A DNA stretch of 64,000 nucleotides from a bacterium (lineage in GTDB: Bacteria > Pseudomonadota > Alphaproteobacteria > Rhodobacterales > Rhodobacteraceae): the NCBI GenBank assembly GCA_016124195.1, contig WGOE01000017.1:1-64000 (forward strand), given 5' to 3'. Position 1 is the first letter of the stretch. Each line of letters begins with the position of its first letter. The notes below the pieces were generated by a model, which did no database searches, was not told the origin of the DNA, and worked only from the letters and a program-made list of their open reading frames with translations. The position numbers and the translations under genes are program-made. Positions 26,194 through 35,530 of the stretch are shown piece by piece.

Positions 26194-26222
26194 AGGGGCG
26201 CCCCAGCGGGCGCCCCTATTTT
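26194..26222 (+). terminator. Rho-independent terminator of the permease gene
   Basis: A 10-bp stem (26194-26203 with 26208-26217), CAGC loop and ATTTT tail. Confidence 0.9.
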
Positions 26223-26241
26223 CATCCCGATGGCGCGTTTG

Positions 26242-26257
26242 TTTTCTGACAAGAAAA
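26242..26257. promoter_or_regulatory. Palindrome upstream of dmmD (candidate operator)
   Basis: TTTTC-TGACAA-GAAAA, extended to TTTTCT/AGAAAA. It lies 18 bp before a plausible -35 box and resembles the palindrome in the XRE regulator promoter (39434-39451). Confidence 0.4.
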
Positions 26258-26274
26258 TATGTTGCACTTGAGTA

Positions 26275-26304
26275 TTGCTTTTTGGCCGCGACGACCGCTA
26301 GGCT
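26275..26304 (+). promoter_or_regulatory. Likely promoter of the dmmDABC operon
   Basis: TTGCTT (26275-26280), 18-bp spacer, TAGGCT (26299-26304), 32 bp before the dmmD ATG. The -10 is identical to that proposed for tmm. Confidence 0.45.
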
Positions 26305-26335
26305 TGGCCAAATCACCGAAAAACGGGGGGTATCA

Positions 26336-27472
26336 ATGACAAATTCCTGGCGATTCTCGACCTTGGGCGACCGGCACCGGGCCTTGGGCTCAAATCTGGA
26401 GGACTGGTCCGGGATGGGCACGGCCTGGTCCTATGCCGGCGATCCCGAACTGGAATATCTGGCGATCCGCACCAAGGCCGGGCTGATGGATGTCTCGGGC
26501 CTCAAGAAGGTGCATATCACCGGGCCGGCCGCGAGCCATGTGATCGAGCGCGCCACAACGCGCAACATGGAAAAGCTGATGCCGGGCCGGGCGGTCTATG
26601 CCTGCATGCTCAACGATGCGGGCAAGTTCATCGACGACTGCGTGATCTACCGCTTCGGGCCGGATACCTTCACGGTGGTGCATGGCTCGGGTCAGGGGCA
26701 CGAGCAACTGACCATGGCCGCGACGGGACGCGATGTCTCGATCCGCTTTGACGACCAGCTGCACGATCTGTCGCTGCAGGGGCCGCTGGCGGTGGATTAT
26801 CTTGAAAAATACGTCCCCGGCGTGCGGCAACTGCCCTATTTCGGGCATATGGGCACCTCGCTCTTCGGCAAGCCGATCACCCTGTCGCGCACCGGCTATA
26901 CCGGCGAGCGCGGCTACGAGATTTTCTGCCGGGGTCAGGATGCCGGGATGATCTGGGACCGCATCCTGGAAGAGGGGGCCGCGATGGGCATCATCCCCTG
27001 CCGGTTCACCACGCTGGATCTGCTGCGGACCGAAAGCTACCTTCTGTTCTTTCCCTTCGACAATTCCGAGATGTATCCCTTTGAAAACGAAGGCCCGGGC
27101 GACACGCTGTGGGAACTGGGGCTCGACTTCACGGTCAGTCCGGGCAAGGTGGGCTTCCGCGGCGCGGAAGAGCATTACCGCCTGAAGGGGCGCGAAAGGT
27201 TCAAGATCTGGGGGTTGAAGCTGGAAGGCATCAATGCGCCGGGCAATGGCGCGCCGGTGATGCGGGGCGGCAAGCAGGTGGGCGTGGTCACGCAAGCCAT
27301 GCATTCCAGCCTGAACCAGCACACGGTGGCCATCGCGCGCCTGCCGGTCGATTGCGCCAACAATGGCACCGAACTGGTGGTAAATTGCGCGACCCACGGG
27401 CCGATCAAGGCGATGACCCATGCGCTGCCCTTCTACGACATCGATAAGAAGCGCCGTACAGTGCAAGGCTGA
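26336..27472 (+). CDS. dmmD: Dimethylamine monooxygenase subunit D (GcvT-like, folate-binding)
   Basis: A 378-residue aminomethyltransferase (GcvT) family protein: N-terminal M-D-V-S-G-L-K-K-V motif after the first strand, G-P-A-A-S-H, and S-R-T-G-Y-T-G-E-R-G-Y-E in the folate-binding region. In the DmmDABC / haem-dependent oxidative N-demethylase system the GcvT subunit takes the formaldehyde equivalent onto tetrahydrofolate. ATG 26336 is used because the family N-terminus starts there and G6 precedes it by 5 bases; an earlier in-frame start (26282) lies inside the promoter. First gene of dmmDABC, same order as in Ruegeria pomeroyi as I recall it. Confidence 0.85.
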   Translation: MTNSWRFSTLGDRHRALGSNLEDWSGMGTAWSYAGDPELEYLAIRTKAGLMDVSGLKKVHITGPAASHVIERATTRNMEKLMPGRAVYACMLNDAGKFIDDCVIYRFGPDTFTVVHGSGQGHEQLTMAATGRDVSIRFDDQLHDLSLQGPLAVDYLEKYVPGVRQLPYFGHMGTSLFGKPITLSRTGYTGERGYEIFCRGQDAGMIWDRILEEGAAMGIIPCRFTTLDLLRTESYLLFFPFDNSEMYPFENEGPGDTLWELGLDFTVSPGKVGFRGAEEHYRLKGRERFKIWGLKLEGINAPGNGAPVMRGGKQVGVVTQAMHSSLNQHTVAIARLPVDCANNGTELVVNCATHGPIKAMTHALPFYDIDKKRRTVQG

Positions 27473-27579
27473 CGCCATGGGCCTGGCCCGCCGGGGCACA
27501 ATCGGCGGGCTGGTGCCTCTGGCGCGAACATTTGGACCTGGATGAAATCGGCAGGCAGGAAAGACGCGAAGTCAGTCAG

Positions 27580-28197
27580 ATGAGCAAGATCCCATTCCCC
27601 CCCTCGATCAAGAGCCGGCCGGTCTATGCCGCCTTGCAGCCGCGTCCGGGCCTGTCGCATCTGGTGGTGGCCGATGGCGAAGGCGCCGAGGCCGTGGCAG
27701 AGATGCTGGCAAGGGCGCCCGACGCCGTGGCTCTGCGCGCCGCCATGCATATCTTCTATACGCCGGGACCGAATGGCACCGACCAATGGGGCGCCGTGCA
27801 GGCGCTTGGTGCGGCGCAGGCCTACCGCGCGCCCACCATTCCCGCCATGCTGCCGCGCCTGATCCGCGTGCTGGCCGATGCGCATATGGGCACGCAATTC
27901 TATCTGGCCGGCACCGAAGGTCTGATCGGCCAGGCCGAACGCGAGATCATGGCGACCGGATTTCCCCATTCCGCGATCCAGAAAGAGCATCGCGGCTCCA
28001 CCGTGCGGCGCGTGCAATGCGTCCACTGCAAGGGCATCACCGAGAATGTCGCCACCGATCCTTTCGTGTGCAGCCATTGCGGGCTGCATCTTTTCGTGCG
28101 CGACCATTACTCGCGCCGGATCGCGGCCTTTCAGGGCGTGAACATAGATGCCGAGGACCCCGGTCAGGTGCCGGCAGCCGTGGAGCGTTTCAAATGA
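27580..28197 (+). CDS. dmmA: Dimethylamine monooxygenase subunit A (zinc-ribbon)
   Basis: A 205-residue protein with an alpha/beta N-terminal domain (about 15-135) and a C-terminal zinc ribbon, C147-x2-C150-x13-C164-x2-C167. This arrangement matches DmmA-like subunits of the dimethylamine monooxygenase complex. An earlier in-frame ATG at 27532 adds 16 residues; neither start has a strong ribosome-binding site, so the start is uncertain. The stop overlaps the dmmB start (ATGA). Confidence 0.8.
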   Translation: MSKIPFPPSIKSRPVYAALQPRPGLSHLVVADGEGAEAVAEMLARAPDAVALRAAMHIFYTPGPNGTDQWGAVQALGAAQAYRAPTIPAMLPRLIRVLADAHMGTQFYLAGTEGLIGQAEREIMATGFPHSAIQKEHRGSTVRRVQCVHCKGITENVATDPFVCSHCGLHLFVRDHYSRRIAAFQGVNIDAEDPGQVPAAVERFK

Positions 28198-29156
28198 GCG
28201 GCGGGGCAAAGCTTGAGGTGCGCGTGGCCGAGGTGGTCGAGGTCAACGACCTGATCAAGCGTTTCCGCTTTGTAGCGCGCGACGGGGCGGCCCTGCCGGC
28301 CTTTTCGGGTGGCAGCCATGTGGTGGTCGAGATGGACGACCACGGCACGCGGCGCCTGAATCCCTATTCGCTGATGTCGGACCCCGAAGACACCTCGGGC
28401 TATGAGATCAGCGTGCGGCGCGACGACGCCGGGCGGGGCGGCTCGCTTTTCATGCACTCCCATGTCCGGCCGGGGATGGAGATGGTGCTGAGCCATCCCC
28501 TGAACCTTTTCCCGCTGGACAGCCGGGCCAGAAAGCACCTGATGATCGCCGGCGGCATCGGCATCACGCCGTTTCTGGCGCAGATCCGCCAGCTTTCCCA
28601 TTTCGGCGGCCGGTTCGAACTGCATTACGCCGCGCGCAACCGGATGCTGTGCGCCTATGGTGCGGACCTGCGGGCCGCGCATGGTGCGCGGGTGCAGCTT
28701 TATTACGACGAAGAGGGGCAGGCCATCGACCTCAAGGGCTTGCTGGGCCGTCAGCCGATCGGCACGCATCTTTATGTGTGCGGGCCGAAGGGCATGCTGA
28801 ACTGGGTGCGCGCCACGGCCGAGGCGGCCGGCTGGCCCACGGCCGCCGTGCATTTCGAAGAATTCCTGGCCCCCGGCACCGGCACTGTCTTTACCGCCCA
28901 ACTGGCGCGGTCGGGCAAGTTAGTGACCGTGGGCACCCATCAATCCCTGCTCGAGGCGATCGAGGCCGCCGGGGTCGATGCGCCTTACCTCTGCCGCGGC
29001 GGTGCCTGCGGCCAGTGCGAGACCAATGTCCTGGCCTGCGATGGCACGATCCTGCACCGCGACCACTGGCTGTCGCCCGAGGAACAAGCCGAGGGCGCCA
29101 AGATCATGCCCTGCGTTTCGCGGTTCGAGGGCAAGACCCTCGTGCTTGACCGATAG
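28194..29156 (+). CDS. dmmB: Dimethylamine monooxygenase reductase subunit (FMN/[2Fe-2S], PDR/VanB type)
   Basis: A 320-residue electron-transfer reductase. It has an N-terminal flavin-binding barrel (R-L-N-P-Y-S-L-M near 55-62), an NAD(P)H domain (G-G-I-G-I-T-P-F) and a C-terminal plant-type ferredoxin with C-R-G-G-A-C-G-Q-C and a distal Cys in M-P-C. It passes electrons from NAD(P)H to the haem subunit DmmC. The ATG overlaps the dmmA stop by 4 bases. Confidence 0.88.
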   Translation: MSGGAKLEVRVAEVVEVNDLIKRFRFVARDGAALPAFSGGSHVVVEMDDHGTRRLNPYSLMSDPEDTSGYEISVRRDDAGRGGSLFMHSHVRPGMEMVLSHPLNLFPLDSRARKHLMIAGGIGITPFLAQIRQLSHFGGRFELHYAARNRMLCAYGADLRAAHGARVQLYYDEEGQAIDLKGLLGRQPIGTHLYVCGPKGMLNWVRATAEAAGWPTAAVHFEEFLAPGTGTVFTAQLARSGKLVTVGTHQSLLEAIEAAGVDAPYLCRGGACGQCETNVLACDGTILHRDHWLSPEEQAEGAKIMPCVSRFEGKTLVLDR

Positions 29157-29165
29157 GAGGACCAG

Positions 29166-30233
29166 ATGAGCCTGGATTTCAAACCCGACCTTGGCGATTT
29201 CTTCCGGAACGAGACCTTCCGCGACGACTTCACCTTCAAGAACTCGCCCGCCGCGATCCTGCGCTTTCCCTTTCCCTTTGACCGCGACGAATACATGTAT
29301 TCGGTCAACATGGAACCGCATGTGCCCGGCCGCAAAGGTTCGGTCTTTGAACATGCCTTCGATGTGGATGAGCACTACGTCTCAGAGATGATCGACCGCG
29401 CCAAGGTGCTGGCCGAGGACCCGCTGCGCTGCCAGAGCCTGCCGCATATGACGCTGGCGGGCTGGGACCTGCTGGAACTGATCATGGAGTCCAAGGCGCG
29501 GGATTATCCGCAGTGGTTTTCCCTGACCAAGGACGGCAACCGCTGGCACTGGATCAACCGGCCCCTGGGGATCGACCATCACTTCACCTTCCTTGATGAC
29601 AGCACCCTGCCTTACGGGCCGATGGAATACATCACCCGCCAGACCCAGGGCGATTTTTCCCTGCAGGATGAACGCGATGGCACCCTGTGGATGGATGCCG
29701 GCATGGTCACGACCCAGGCCGATTGGAGCCTCGATTTCGACGTGGGCATGAACTTCATGGAATGGCACGCGCCGGTGCCGCTTGCGCATGAGAAGATGGT
29801 CTTCGACCGCGCGCTCAAGTTTCTTCTGAAGCTGCAGCACGGCGCGCCGGTCCGTCGCTTCAACTGGACGATGACGGTCAACCCGCTTCTGGACACCAGC
29901 CCCGAAAATTACCCGAAATGGGGCCCGACCAAGACCACGCTGACGCAGGAAAACCTCGGCCACAAGCAGCATCTCAGGGTCGAGTTGCAGGCGCTGTTCC
30001 GGCTGCCGCGTTCGAACGCCATCGCCTTTTCGATCCGCGCCTACCTCGCCAAGTTCGAAGAGCTGGTGACGGTGCCGAAATGGGGCCGCCGTCTGCACCG
30101 GGTGGTGCGCGACCTGCATCCCGATCTGGCGACCTACAAGGGATTTATCCGCAACCGTCCGGCCATGGTCGAATGGCTGTCGCGGTATGACGACGGCCAG
30201 CCCACCTCGCCGGGCTTCTGGCCCGATCCGTGA
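29166..30233 (+). CDS. dmmC: Dimethylamine monooxygenase haem subunit (DUF3445 / HODM alpha)
   Basis: A 355-residue DUF3445 protein, the PAS-fold haem subunit of haem-dependent oxidative N-demethylases, which converts dimethylamine to methylamine plus formaldehyde. Recognisable segments are Y-P-Q-W-F-S-L near residue 115, W-H-A-P-V-P-L near 200, and the R-V-E-L-Q-A-L-F-R-L-P-R-S-N-A-I-A-F-S-I block. AGGAGG lies 6 bases before the ATG. It ends dmmDABC; the regulator gene follows after 13 bp. Confidence 0.88.
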   Translation: MSLDFKPDLGDFFRNETFRDDFTFKNSPAAILRFPFPFDRDEYMYSVNMEPHVPGRKGSVFEHAFDVDEHYVSEMIDRAKVLAEDPLRCQSLPHMTLAGWDLLELIMESKARDYPQWFSLTKDGNRWHWINRPLGIDHHFTFLDDSTLPYGPMEYITRQTQGDFSLQDERDGTLWMDAGMVTTQADWSLDFDVGMNFMEWHAPVPLAHEKMVFDRALKFLLKLQHGAPVRRFNWTMTVNPLLDTSPENYPKWGPTKTTLTQENLGHKQHLRVELQALFRLPRSNAIAFSIRAYLAKFEELVTVPKWGRRLHRVVRDLHPDLATYKGFIRNRPAMVEWLSRYDDGQPTSPGFWPDP

Positions 30234-30246
30234 CGATGGGCGCGTG

Positions 30247-31248
30247 ATGGCCGGCAAGCCGTTTCGTCTGGGATTTCTGATGTTTGCGGGCTTTCCGATG
30301 GCCTGCCTGACCTCGGCCATCGAACCTCTGCGTGCCGCGAACGAGATCACCGGGACCCGGGCGTTCTCCTGGGTCCTCCTGGGGGAAAGCGCCGCGCCGG
30401 TGCGCTCGTCAGCCGAGGTGCAGTTCACGCCGGACGAGGTGCTGGACCGGGCGCAGGGGCTGGATCAGGTCTATCTGGTCGCCCCCCCGACCGGCAGATA
30501 CGCCAACCCGCGCCATGCCCCGGCGGTTCTGCGCCGGCTTGACCGGGCCGGTGTCACGATCGGCGCGTTTTCCGGCGGCATCTTCCCTCTGGTGCGGGCC
30601 GGCTTGATGGAGGGCCACCGCTGTTCGGTGCACTGGTGCTATGAAAGCGCCTTCAAGGCCGAGTTTCCCCAGATCGAGGCGGTCGAGACGGTGATCGTGC
30701 GCGACCGCCGCCGCATCACTGCCTCGGGTGCCGGCGCGGTCTTCGACCTGATGCTGCGGTTGATCGAGGAACGGCTGGGGCGCGACACGATGACCGAGGT
30801 GGCCTGCTGGTTCCAGCATCCCTTCGTGCGGGATGAAGACGCCCGCCAGAAGGTGCCGGTGCGCCGCGCCGGGGGCACCGCCGACGCCTTGCCCGCCCCG
30901 ATCCGCGAGGCGATCCGTCTGTTCGACGCCCATATCGAGGACCCGCTGCGCATCCCTGACGTGGCCTGCGCGGTCGAAATGTCCGAACGCAACTTTGAAC
31001 GCCTGTTCAAGCGCGAAACGGGGCAGAGCCCCCTGCGCTATTACCGCCTGATCCGTCTGGCCAAGGCGCGGCAGCGGGTGCTTTATTCCGACGACCCTCT
31101 GTCCGAGATTGCCGCCTCGGTGGGCTATCCCCGCTCGGGGCCGATGGCGCGGCACTATGCGCAGGCCTTCGGTGTCAGCCCGCAGAACGAACGCAAGGCG
31201 CTGGCCGGCCTGCGCGGGCTTGCGGGGGCAGCGCCGCCCGAGGCGTGA
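30247..31248 (+). CDS. GlxA-family AraC transcriptional regulator (DJ-1/PfpI sensor domain)
   Basis: A 333-residue regulator with an N-terminal DJ-1/PfpI-like domain (about 5-180) and a C-terminal AraC double helix-turn-helix (about 225-325, with P-L-R-Y-Y-R-L-I-R-L-A-K-A-R). GlxA-type regulators near choline, carnitine or betaine genes sense quaternary amines or their products. It follows dmmC by 13 bp and precedes tdm, so it likely controls dmm and/or tdm in response to a methylated amine. GTG at 30244 is an alternative start. Confidence 0.8.
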   Translation: MAGKPFRLGFLMFAGFPMACLTSAIEPLRAANEITGTRAFSWVLLGESAAPVRSSAEVQFTPDEVLDRAQGLDQVYLVAPPTGRYANPRHAPAVLRRLDRAGVTIGAFSGGIFPLVRAGLMEGHRCSVHWCYESAFKAEFPQIEAVETVIVRDRRRITASGAGAVFDLMLRLIEERLGRDTMTEVACWFQHPFVRDEDARQKVPVRRAGGTADALPAPIREAIRLFDAHIEDPLRIPDVACAVEMSERNFERLFKRETGQSPLRYYRLIRLAKARQRVLYSDDPLSEIAASVGYPRSGPMARHYAQAFGVSPQNERKALAGLRGLAGAAPPEA

Positions 31249-31430
31249 GCGGGTTACGCGCCTTGTCCATGGATGCGGCCTTGTTGGTCGGGGCCGGGCA
31301 CAGCACTCTGGGGACCTCTTCACGCTTGTGTGGCGCGCTGACCGTGATATTCTTCGCAATGAACAAGTTTTACAGTGAATGAAATGGCGGGCCGGATCCG
31401 ACCCGGTCGCTCTGGCGCAAGAGAGGTCCC
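31249..31430 (+). promoter_or_regulatory. Intergenic region before tdm
   Basis: 182 bp with an AT-richer stretch at 31345-31385. It should hold the tdm promoter, but no -35/-10 pair stands out. tdm has GAGAGG 5 bases before its ATG. Confidence 0.4.
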
Positions 31431-33800
31431 ATGCTTGACAGTCCCTATCCGCGCGTGATCCCCGGCCCACCGCGGCCCAGCCAGATCCTGACGCCGCGCG
31501 ACCTGCAACGCAAATCCGGTATCGAAAGATACGAGGTGCCGGGCGGCGGCGCGCTTCTGGTCGAAATCGACGTGGGCGATCAGGTGACCGTCATGAATGC
31601 CGAGGGCGGGCAGTTGGCCGAGGTTCTGGCGGCCGATGCCTCTGGCGTCATCGATCCGATGATCCTTGGCGTTGCGGGCGACTGCACGGGCGAGGGGCTG
31701 AAGGCGCTGATCCAGGCCGGGGGTTCGGGTATGGCCCGGCTGCGCGCGGGTCTGGTGCGGCGCGGCATCGACCTGGGCCGGGCGCGGGCTCTGCGGCTTT
31801 TCGGGGCCGAGACGCCGGCGCGGGCCGAGGCAGGCTTTGCTGTACAGCGCAAGGGATCGTTGATCCTCGCCGCTCCGGGTGCCGCCATGTCGCCGCATGG
31901 GCAGGACACGTTGACGCCCCTGATCCTGACGATCCGCCGCGCCGATCCGGCCTGGGTGGCGCTGCACGATCTGCCCGAACCCCTGGCCGAACCGACGCTG
32001 GATCTGCGCATCAAATCGGCCACCGCGCGGGCCTATCACGTCAAGGCGGGCGACTATATCCAGATCCTTGACGTGGACGGAAGGCAATGCACGGATTTTC
32101 AATGCTTTTCCGCCCGCAAGCTGGATCGCGGCATCGAACATGCGCTGGATGTCACCACCTCGCGCACGCTGATGGGCCATGCCTATTCGATGCCGGGCCT
32201 TCATGCGAAATACTATGACCAGGATTTCGAGCCGCTGATCGAAGTGGTGCGGGACACCGTGGGCCGACATGACGCCTTTGCCATGGCCTGCGCCAGCAAA
32301 TACTATGACGACATCGGCTATCCCGGCCATGTCAACTGCTCGGACAATTTCAACCGCGCGCTGCAATCTTGCGGCGTAAGTCCGCGCGCGGGCTGGATGG
32401 CGGTCAACCTGTTCTTCAACACCGCCATCGATGCGCATGGCGTCCTGATCTCGGACGAACCCTGGTCGCGGCCGGGCGACTATGTGCTGTTCCGCGCCCT
32501 GACCGATGTGGTCTGCGTCTCAAGCGCCTGCCCCGATGACACCTCGCCCGCCAATGGCTGGTATCTCAGCGACATCCATGTGCGCACCTATTCGGGCGCC
32601 GAAACCTTTTCGCGCGCCACGGCCTGGCGTGCGACCCCCGATGCGGAGCCCAAGATGACCCAAGAGACCGCCTTCCACCCCGCCACTTCGGCGCGCACCC
32701 GCAACATGGTGGAATACCGCGGCTACTGGCTGCCCAATGCCTATGCCGCCGCTGGCCCGATCGAGGAATACTGGGCCTGCCGGCAGGCCGCCGTCGCCAT
32801 CGACCTGTCGCCCCTGCGCAAGTTCGAGGTGACGGGCCCCGATGCCGAGGCGCTGATGCAATGGACCCTGACGCGCGATGTCAAAAAGCTCGCGGTGGGG
32901 CAGGTTGTCTATTCCGCCATGTGTTATGAACACGGCGGCATGATCGACGACGGCACCCTGTTCCGGCTGGGTCGCGATAACTTCCGCTGGATCGGCGGCG
33001 ATGATTTCGGCGGGGTATGGCTGCGCCAGCAGGCCGAAAAGCTGGGGCTGAAGGTGATGGTGCGCTCTTCCACCGACCAGTTGCACAATCTGGCCGTGCA
33101 GGGCCCGAACAGCCGAGAGATCCTTAGGCGCATCATCTGGACCGCCCCCGCCCAGGCCTCAATCGAAGAACTGGGCTGGTTCCGCCACACCGTCGCACGT
33201 CTTGGCACGCCTGCTGGCGCGCCTTTGGTCGTCTCGCGCACCGGCTATACCGGCGAATTGGGCTATGAGATCTTCTGCCACCCCAAGGATGCCGTGGCGG
33301 TCTATGACGCGGTGATGGAAGCCGGCGCCGATCTTGGCATCCGTCCCATGGGCCTTCTGGGTCTGGACATGGTGCGCATCGAGGCGGGACTGATCTTTGC
33401 CGGCTATGATTTCAGCGACGAGACCGACCCTTTCGAGGCCGGCATCGGCTTTACCGTGCCCCTGAAGACCAAGCCTGACGATTTCATCGGCCGCGATGCG
33501 CTGATCCGGCGGAAAGAGCATCCCTCGCGCAAGTTCGTCGGGCTTGAAATCGACGCCGCCACCGACGTGGGTCATGGTGACTGCCTGCACGTCGGGCGCG
33601 CGCAGATCGGCGTGGTCTGTTCGGCGATGCGCTCGCCTTTGCTGGGCAAGCAGATCGCATTGGCCCGCGTCGATGTCGCCCATGCCGAGGTCGGCACGGC
33701 GCTTGAGGTCGGCAAGCTTGACGGTCATCAGAAGCGGCTTCCCGCCACCATCACCGCCCTGTCAGCCTATGACCCCAAGAAAACCCGGCCGCAAAGCTGA
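31431..33800 (+). CDS. tdm: Trimethylamine N-oxide demethylase (DUF1989-GcvT fusion)
   Basis: A 789-residue two-domain enzyme that splits TMAO to dimethylamine and formaldehyde. The N-terminal DUF1989 zinc domain (about 1-400) has candidate ligands among H280, C287, C303, C362 and C367. The C-terminal GcvT domain (about 415-775, S-R-T-G-Y-T-G-E-L-G-Y-E) captures formaldehyde on tetrahydrofolate. Domain order and length match Methylocella silvestris and Ruegeria Tdm. The stop overlaps the next ATG (TGATG), coupling it to a truncated haemoglobin. Confidence 0.92.
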   Translation: MLDSPYPRVIPGPPRPSQILTPRDLQRKSGIERYEVPGGGALLVEIDVGDQVTVMNAEGGQLAEVLAADASGVIDPMILGVAGDCTGEGLKALIQAGGSGMARLRAGLVRRGIDLGRARALRLFGAETPARAEAGFAVQRKGSLILAAPGAAMSPHGQDTLTPLILTIRRADPAWVALHDLPEPLAEPTLDLRIKSATARAYHVKAGDYIQILDVDGRQCTDFQCFSARKLDRGIEHALDVTTSRTLMGHAYSMPGLHAKYYDQDFEPLIEVVRDTVGRHDAFAMACASKYYDDIGYPGHVNCSDNFNRALQSCGVSPRAGWMAVNLFFNTAIDAHGVLISDEPWSRPGDYVLFRALTDVVCVSSACPDDTSPANGWYLSDIHVRTYSGAETFSRATAWRATPDAEPKMTQETAFHPATSARTRNMVEYRGYWLPNAYAAAGPIEEYWACRQAAVAIDLSPLRKFEVTGPDAEALMQWTLTRDVKKLAVGQVVYSAMCYEHGGMIDDGTLFRLGRDNFRWIGGDDFGGVWLRQQAEKLGLKVMVRSSTDQLHNLAVQGPNSREILRRIIWTAPAQASIEELGWFRHTVARLGTPAGAPLVVSRTGYTGELGYEIFCHPKDAVAVYDAVMEAGADLGIRPMGLLGLDMVRIEAGLIFAGYDFSDETDPFEAGIGFTVPLKTKPDDFIGRDALIRRKEHPSRKFVGLEIDAATDVGHGDCLHVGRAQIGVVCSAMRSPLLGKQIALARVDVAHAEVGTALEVGKLDGHQKRLPATITALSAYDPKKTRPQS

Positions 33801-34186
33801 TGGAGCCGATGATCGACCGGATCGGCGGCGAGGCGGGCGTCCAGCACCTCGTCACCCATTTCTATGACCTGATCGAAAGCCTGCCCGAGGGCGCGGCCAT
33901 CATGGCCATGCATCAGCAGGGCCATGGGCTGGATCATGTCCGCCCGGCGCAGTTCGAATTCCTCTGCGGGTTTTTCGGCGGGCGGCGCTATTATCTGGAA
34001 CGCAACGGCCACATGAACCTGCGCGAGATCCACGCCCATGTCGAGATCCGGTTGCAGGATGCCAATGACTGGCTGGCCGTGATGGCCCGCGCGATGGACG
34101 AGACGGGCGTGGCCGAACCGATGCGGGGCGAGATCATGGCGACCTTCCGCCGCGCCGCGCGGATGCTCGTCAATGTCGATGGCTGA
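33800..34186 (+). CDS. Truncated haemoglobin (group II-like globin)
   Basis: A 128-residue 2/2 globin-like protein: M-I-D-R-I-G-G-E-A-G-V-Q-H-L-V opens helix A/B, F-Y-D-L-I-E-S precedes the distal region, Q-F-E-F-L-C-G-F-F-G-G is the E-F segment, and R-E-I-H-A-H-V-E-I carries the likely proximal His. Its ATG overlaps the tdm stop by one base. Globins of this group bind O2 or NO and can supply or scavenge them. Coupling to an O2-using demethylation pathway suggests O2 delivery or protection; that is inference. Confidence 0.8.
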   Translation: MEPMIDRIGGEAGVQHLVTHFYDLIESLPEGAAIMAMHQQGHGLDHVRPAQFEFLCGFFGGRRYYLERNGHMNLREIHAHVEIRLQDANDWLAVMARAMDETGVAEPMRGEIMATFRRAARMLVNVDG

Positions 34187-34267
34187 AATTCATCCTGGCT
34201 TGGCGGAAATGGCGCGGTCACACCGACAGCGCGGCGCTAGGTTGCCCCTCAAGAAGTGGAGAGAATG

Positions 34268-35518
34268 ATGCGCTATTCCGGGTTTCGGATCCTCAAAGAG
34301 GCGCTGACGGGGCACAAGGGCTGGACGCCCGCCTGGCGCGACCCCGAACCGCAGGCCTCTTACGATTACGTCATCGTGGGCGGTGGCGGGCATGGGCTGG
34401 CCACGGCCTATTATCTGGCCAAGGAATTCCGCCAGGCGCGGATTGCCGTGCTGGAAAAGGGCTATCTGGGCGGCGGCAATGTGGGCCGCAACACCACGAT
34501 CATCCGGTCGAACTACCTTCTGGACGGCAACGAGCCCTTCTATGAATTCAGCCTGAAACTCTGGGAGGGGCTGGAGCAGGATTTCAACTACAACGCCATG
34601 GTCAGCCAGCGCGGGATCATCAACCTGATCCACACCGATGCGGCGCGCGATGCGGCGACGCGGCGCGGCAATGCGATGATCCTGAACGGGGCGGATGCGG
34701 AATTGTTGAACCGCGATCAGGTCAAGGCGATGTATCCCTTCCTCAACTTCGACGACGCGCGCTTTCCGATCAAGGGCGCGCTGATGCAGCGGCGCGGTGG
34801 CACGGTGCGGCATGACGCGGTGGCCTGGGGCTATGCGCGGGGTGCCGACAGCCGCGGGGTGGACCTGATCCAGAACTGCGAAGTGACCGGCATGCGGATC
34901 GAAAATGGCCGGATCCTGGGCGTGGAAACCTCGCGCGGGTTCATCGGGGCCAAGAAGGTCGGCGTGGCGGTGGCGGGGTCCTCCAGCCGGGTGATGGCCC
35001 ATGCCGGGATGCGGCTGCCGATCGAAAGCCATGTGCTTCAGGCCTTTGTCTCCGAAGGGCTGAAGCCTTTGATCGACGGGGTGATGACCTTTGGCGCGGG
35101 GCATTTCTATGTCAGCCAGTCCGACAAGGGCGGCCTCGTCTTTGGCGGCGACATCGACGGCTATAACTCCTACGCGCAGCGCGGCAATCTGCCGGTGATC
35201 GAGGATGTGATCGAGGGCGGTATGGCGCTGATGCCGATGCTGGGCCGGGCGCGGCTCTTGCGTGCCTGGGGGGGTATCATGGACATGTCGATGGACGGTT
35301 CTCCCATCATCGACCGCACGCCGGTCGAGGGGCTCTATTTCAACGGTGGCTGGTGCTATGGCGGCTTCAAGGCCACGCCGGCCTCGGGCTGGTGCTTTGC
35401 CCATCTGCTGGCCCGCGACGAACCGCATCCGACCGCCACGGCCTATCGTTTTGATCGCTTCCTCAAGGGGTTGATGATCGACGAAAAGGGCCAGGGCGCC
35501 ACACCGAACCTGCACTAG
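34268..35518 (+). CDS. mgdA: N-methylglutamate dehydrogenase subunit A (SoxB-like FAD subunit)
   Basis: A 416-residue sarcosine-oxidase beta-type flavoprotein, FAD motif V-G-G-G-G-H-G-L at about 36-43 and G-G-W-C-Y-G-G-F-K-A-T-P in the active-site/C-terminal region. With MgdBCD it oxidises N-methylglutamate to glutamate, passing the C1 unit to folate. Start 34268 has GGAG 7 bases upstream and gives the usual SoxB length; ATG 34265 and GTG 34256 are alternatives. Sarcosine oxidase itself is the alternative reading, but mgsABC and gmaS nearby favour Mgd. Confidence 0.85.
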   Translation: MRYSGFRILKEALTGHKGWTPAWRDPEPQASYDYVIVGGGGHGLATAYYLAKEFRQARIAVLEKGYLGGGNVGRNTTIIRSNYLLDGNEPFYEFSLKLWEGLEQDFNYNAMVSQRGIINLIHTDAARDAATRRGNAMILNGADAELLNRDQVKAMYPFLNFDDARFPIKGALMQRRGGTVRHDAVAWGYARGADSRGVDLIQNCEVTGMRIENGRILGVETSRGFIGAKKVGVAVAGSSSRVMAHAGMRLPIESHVLQAFVSEGLKPLIDGVMTFGAGHFYVSQSDKGGLVFGGDIDGYNSYAQRGNLPVIEDVIEGGMALMPMLGRARLLRAWGGIMDMSMDGSPIIDRTPVEGLYFNGGWCYGGFKATPASGWCFAHLLARDEPHPTATAYRFDRFLKGLMIDEKGQGATPNLH

Positions 35519-35530
35519 GAGCGCCATGAG

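Noticed and set aside
22713-26304. Riboswitch upstream of tmm or dmmD
   Set aside because: The predicted leaders are about 25-45 nt, too short for a known aptamer, and no glycine or SAM-type fold is visible.
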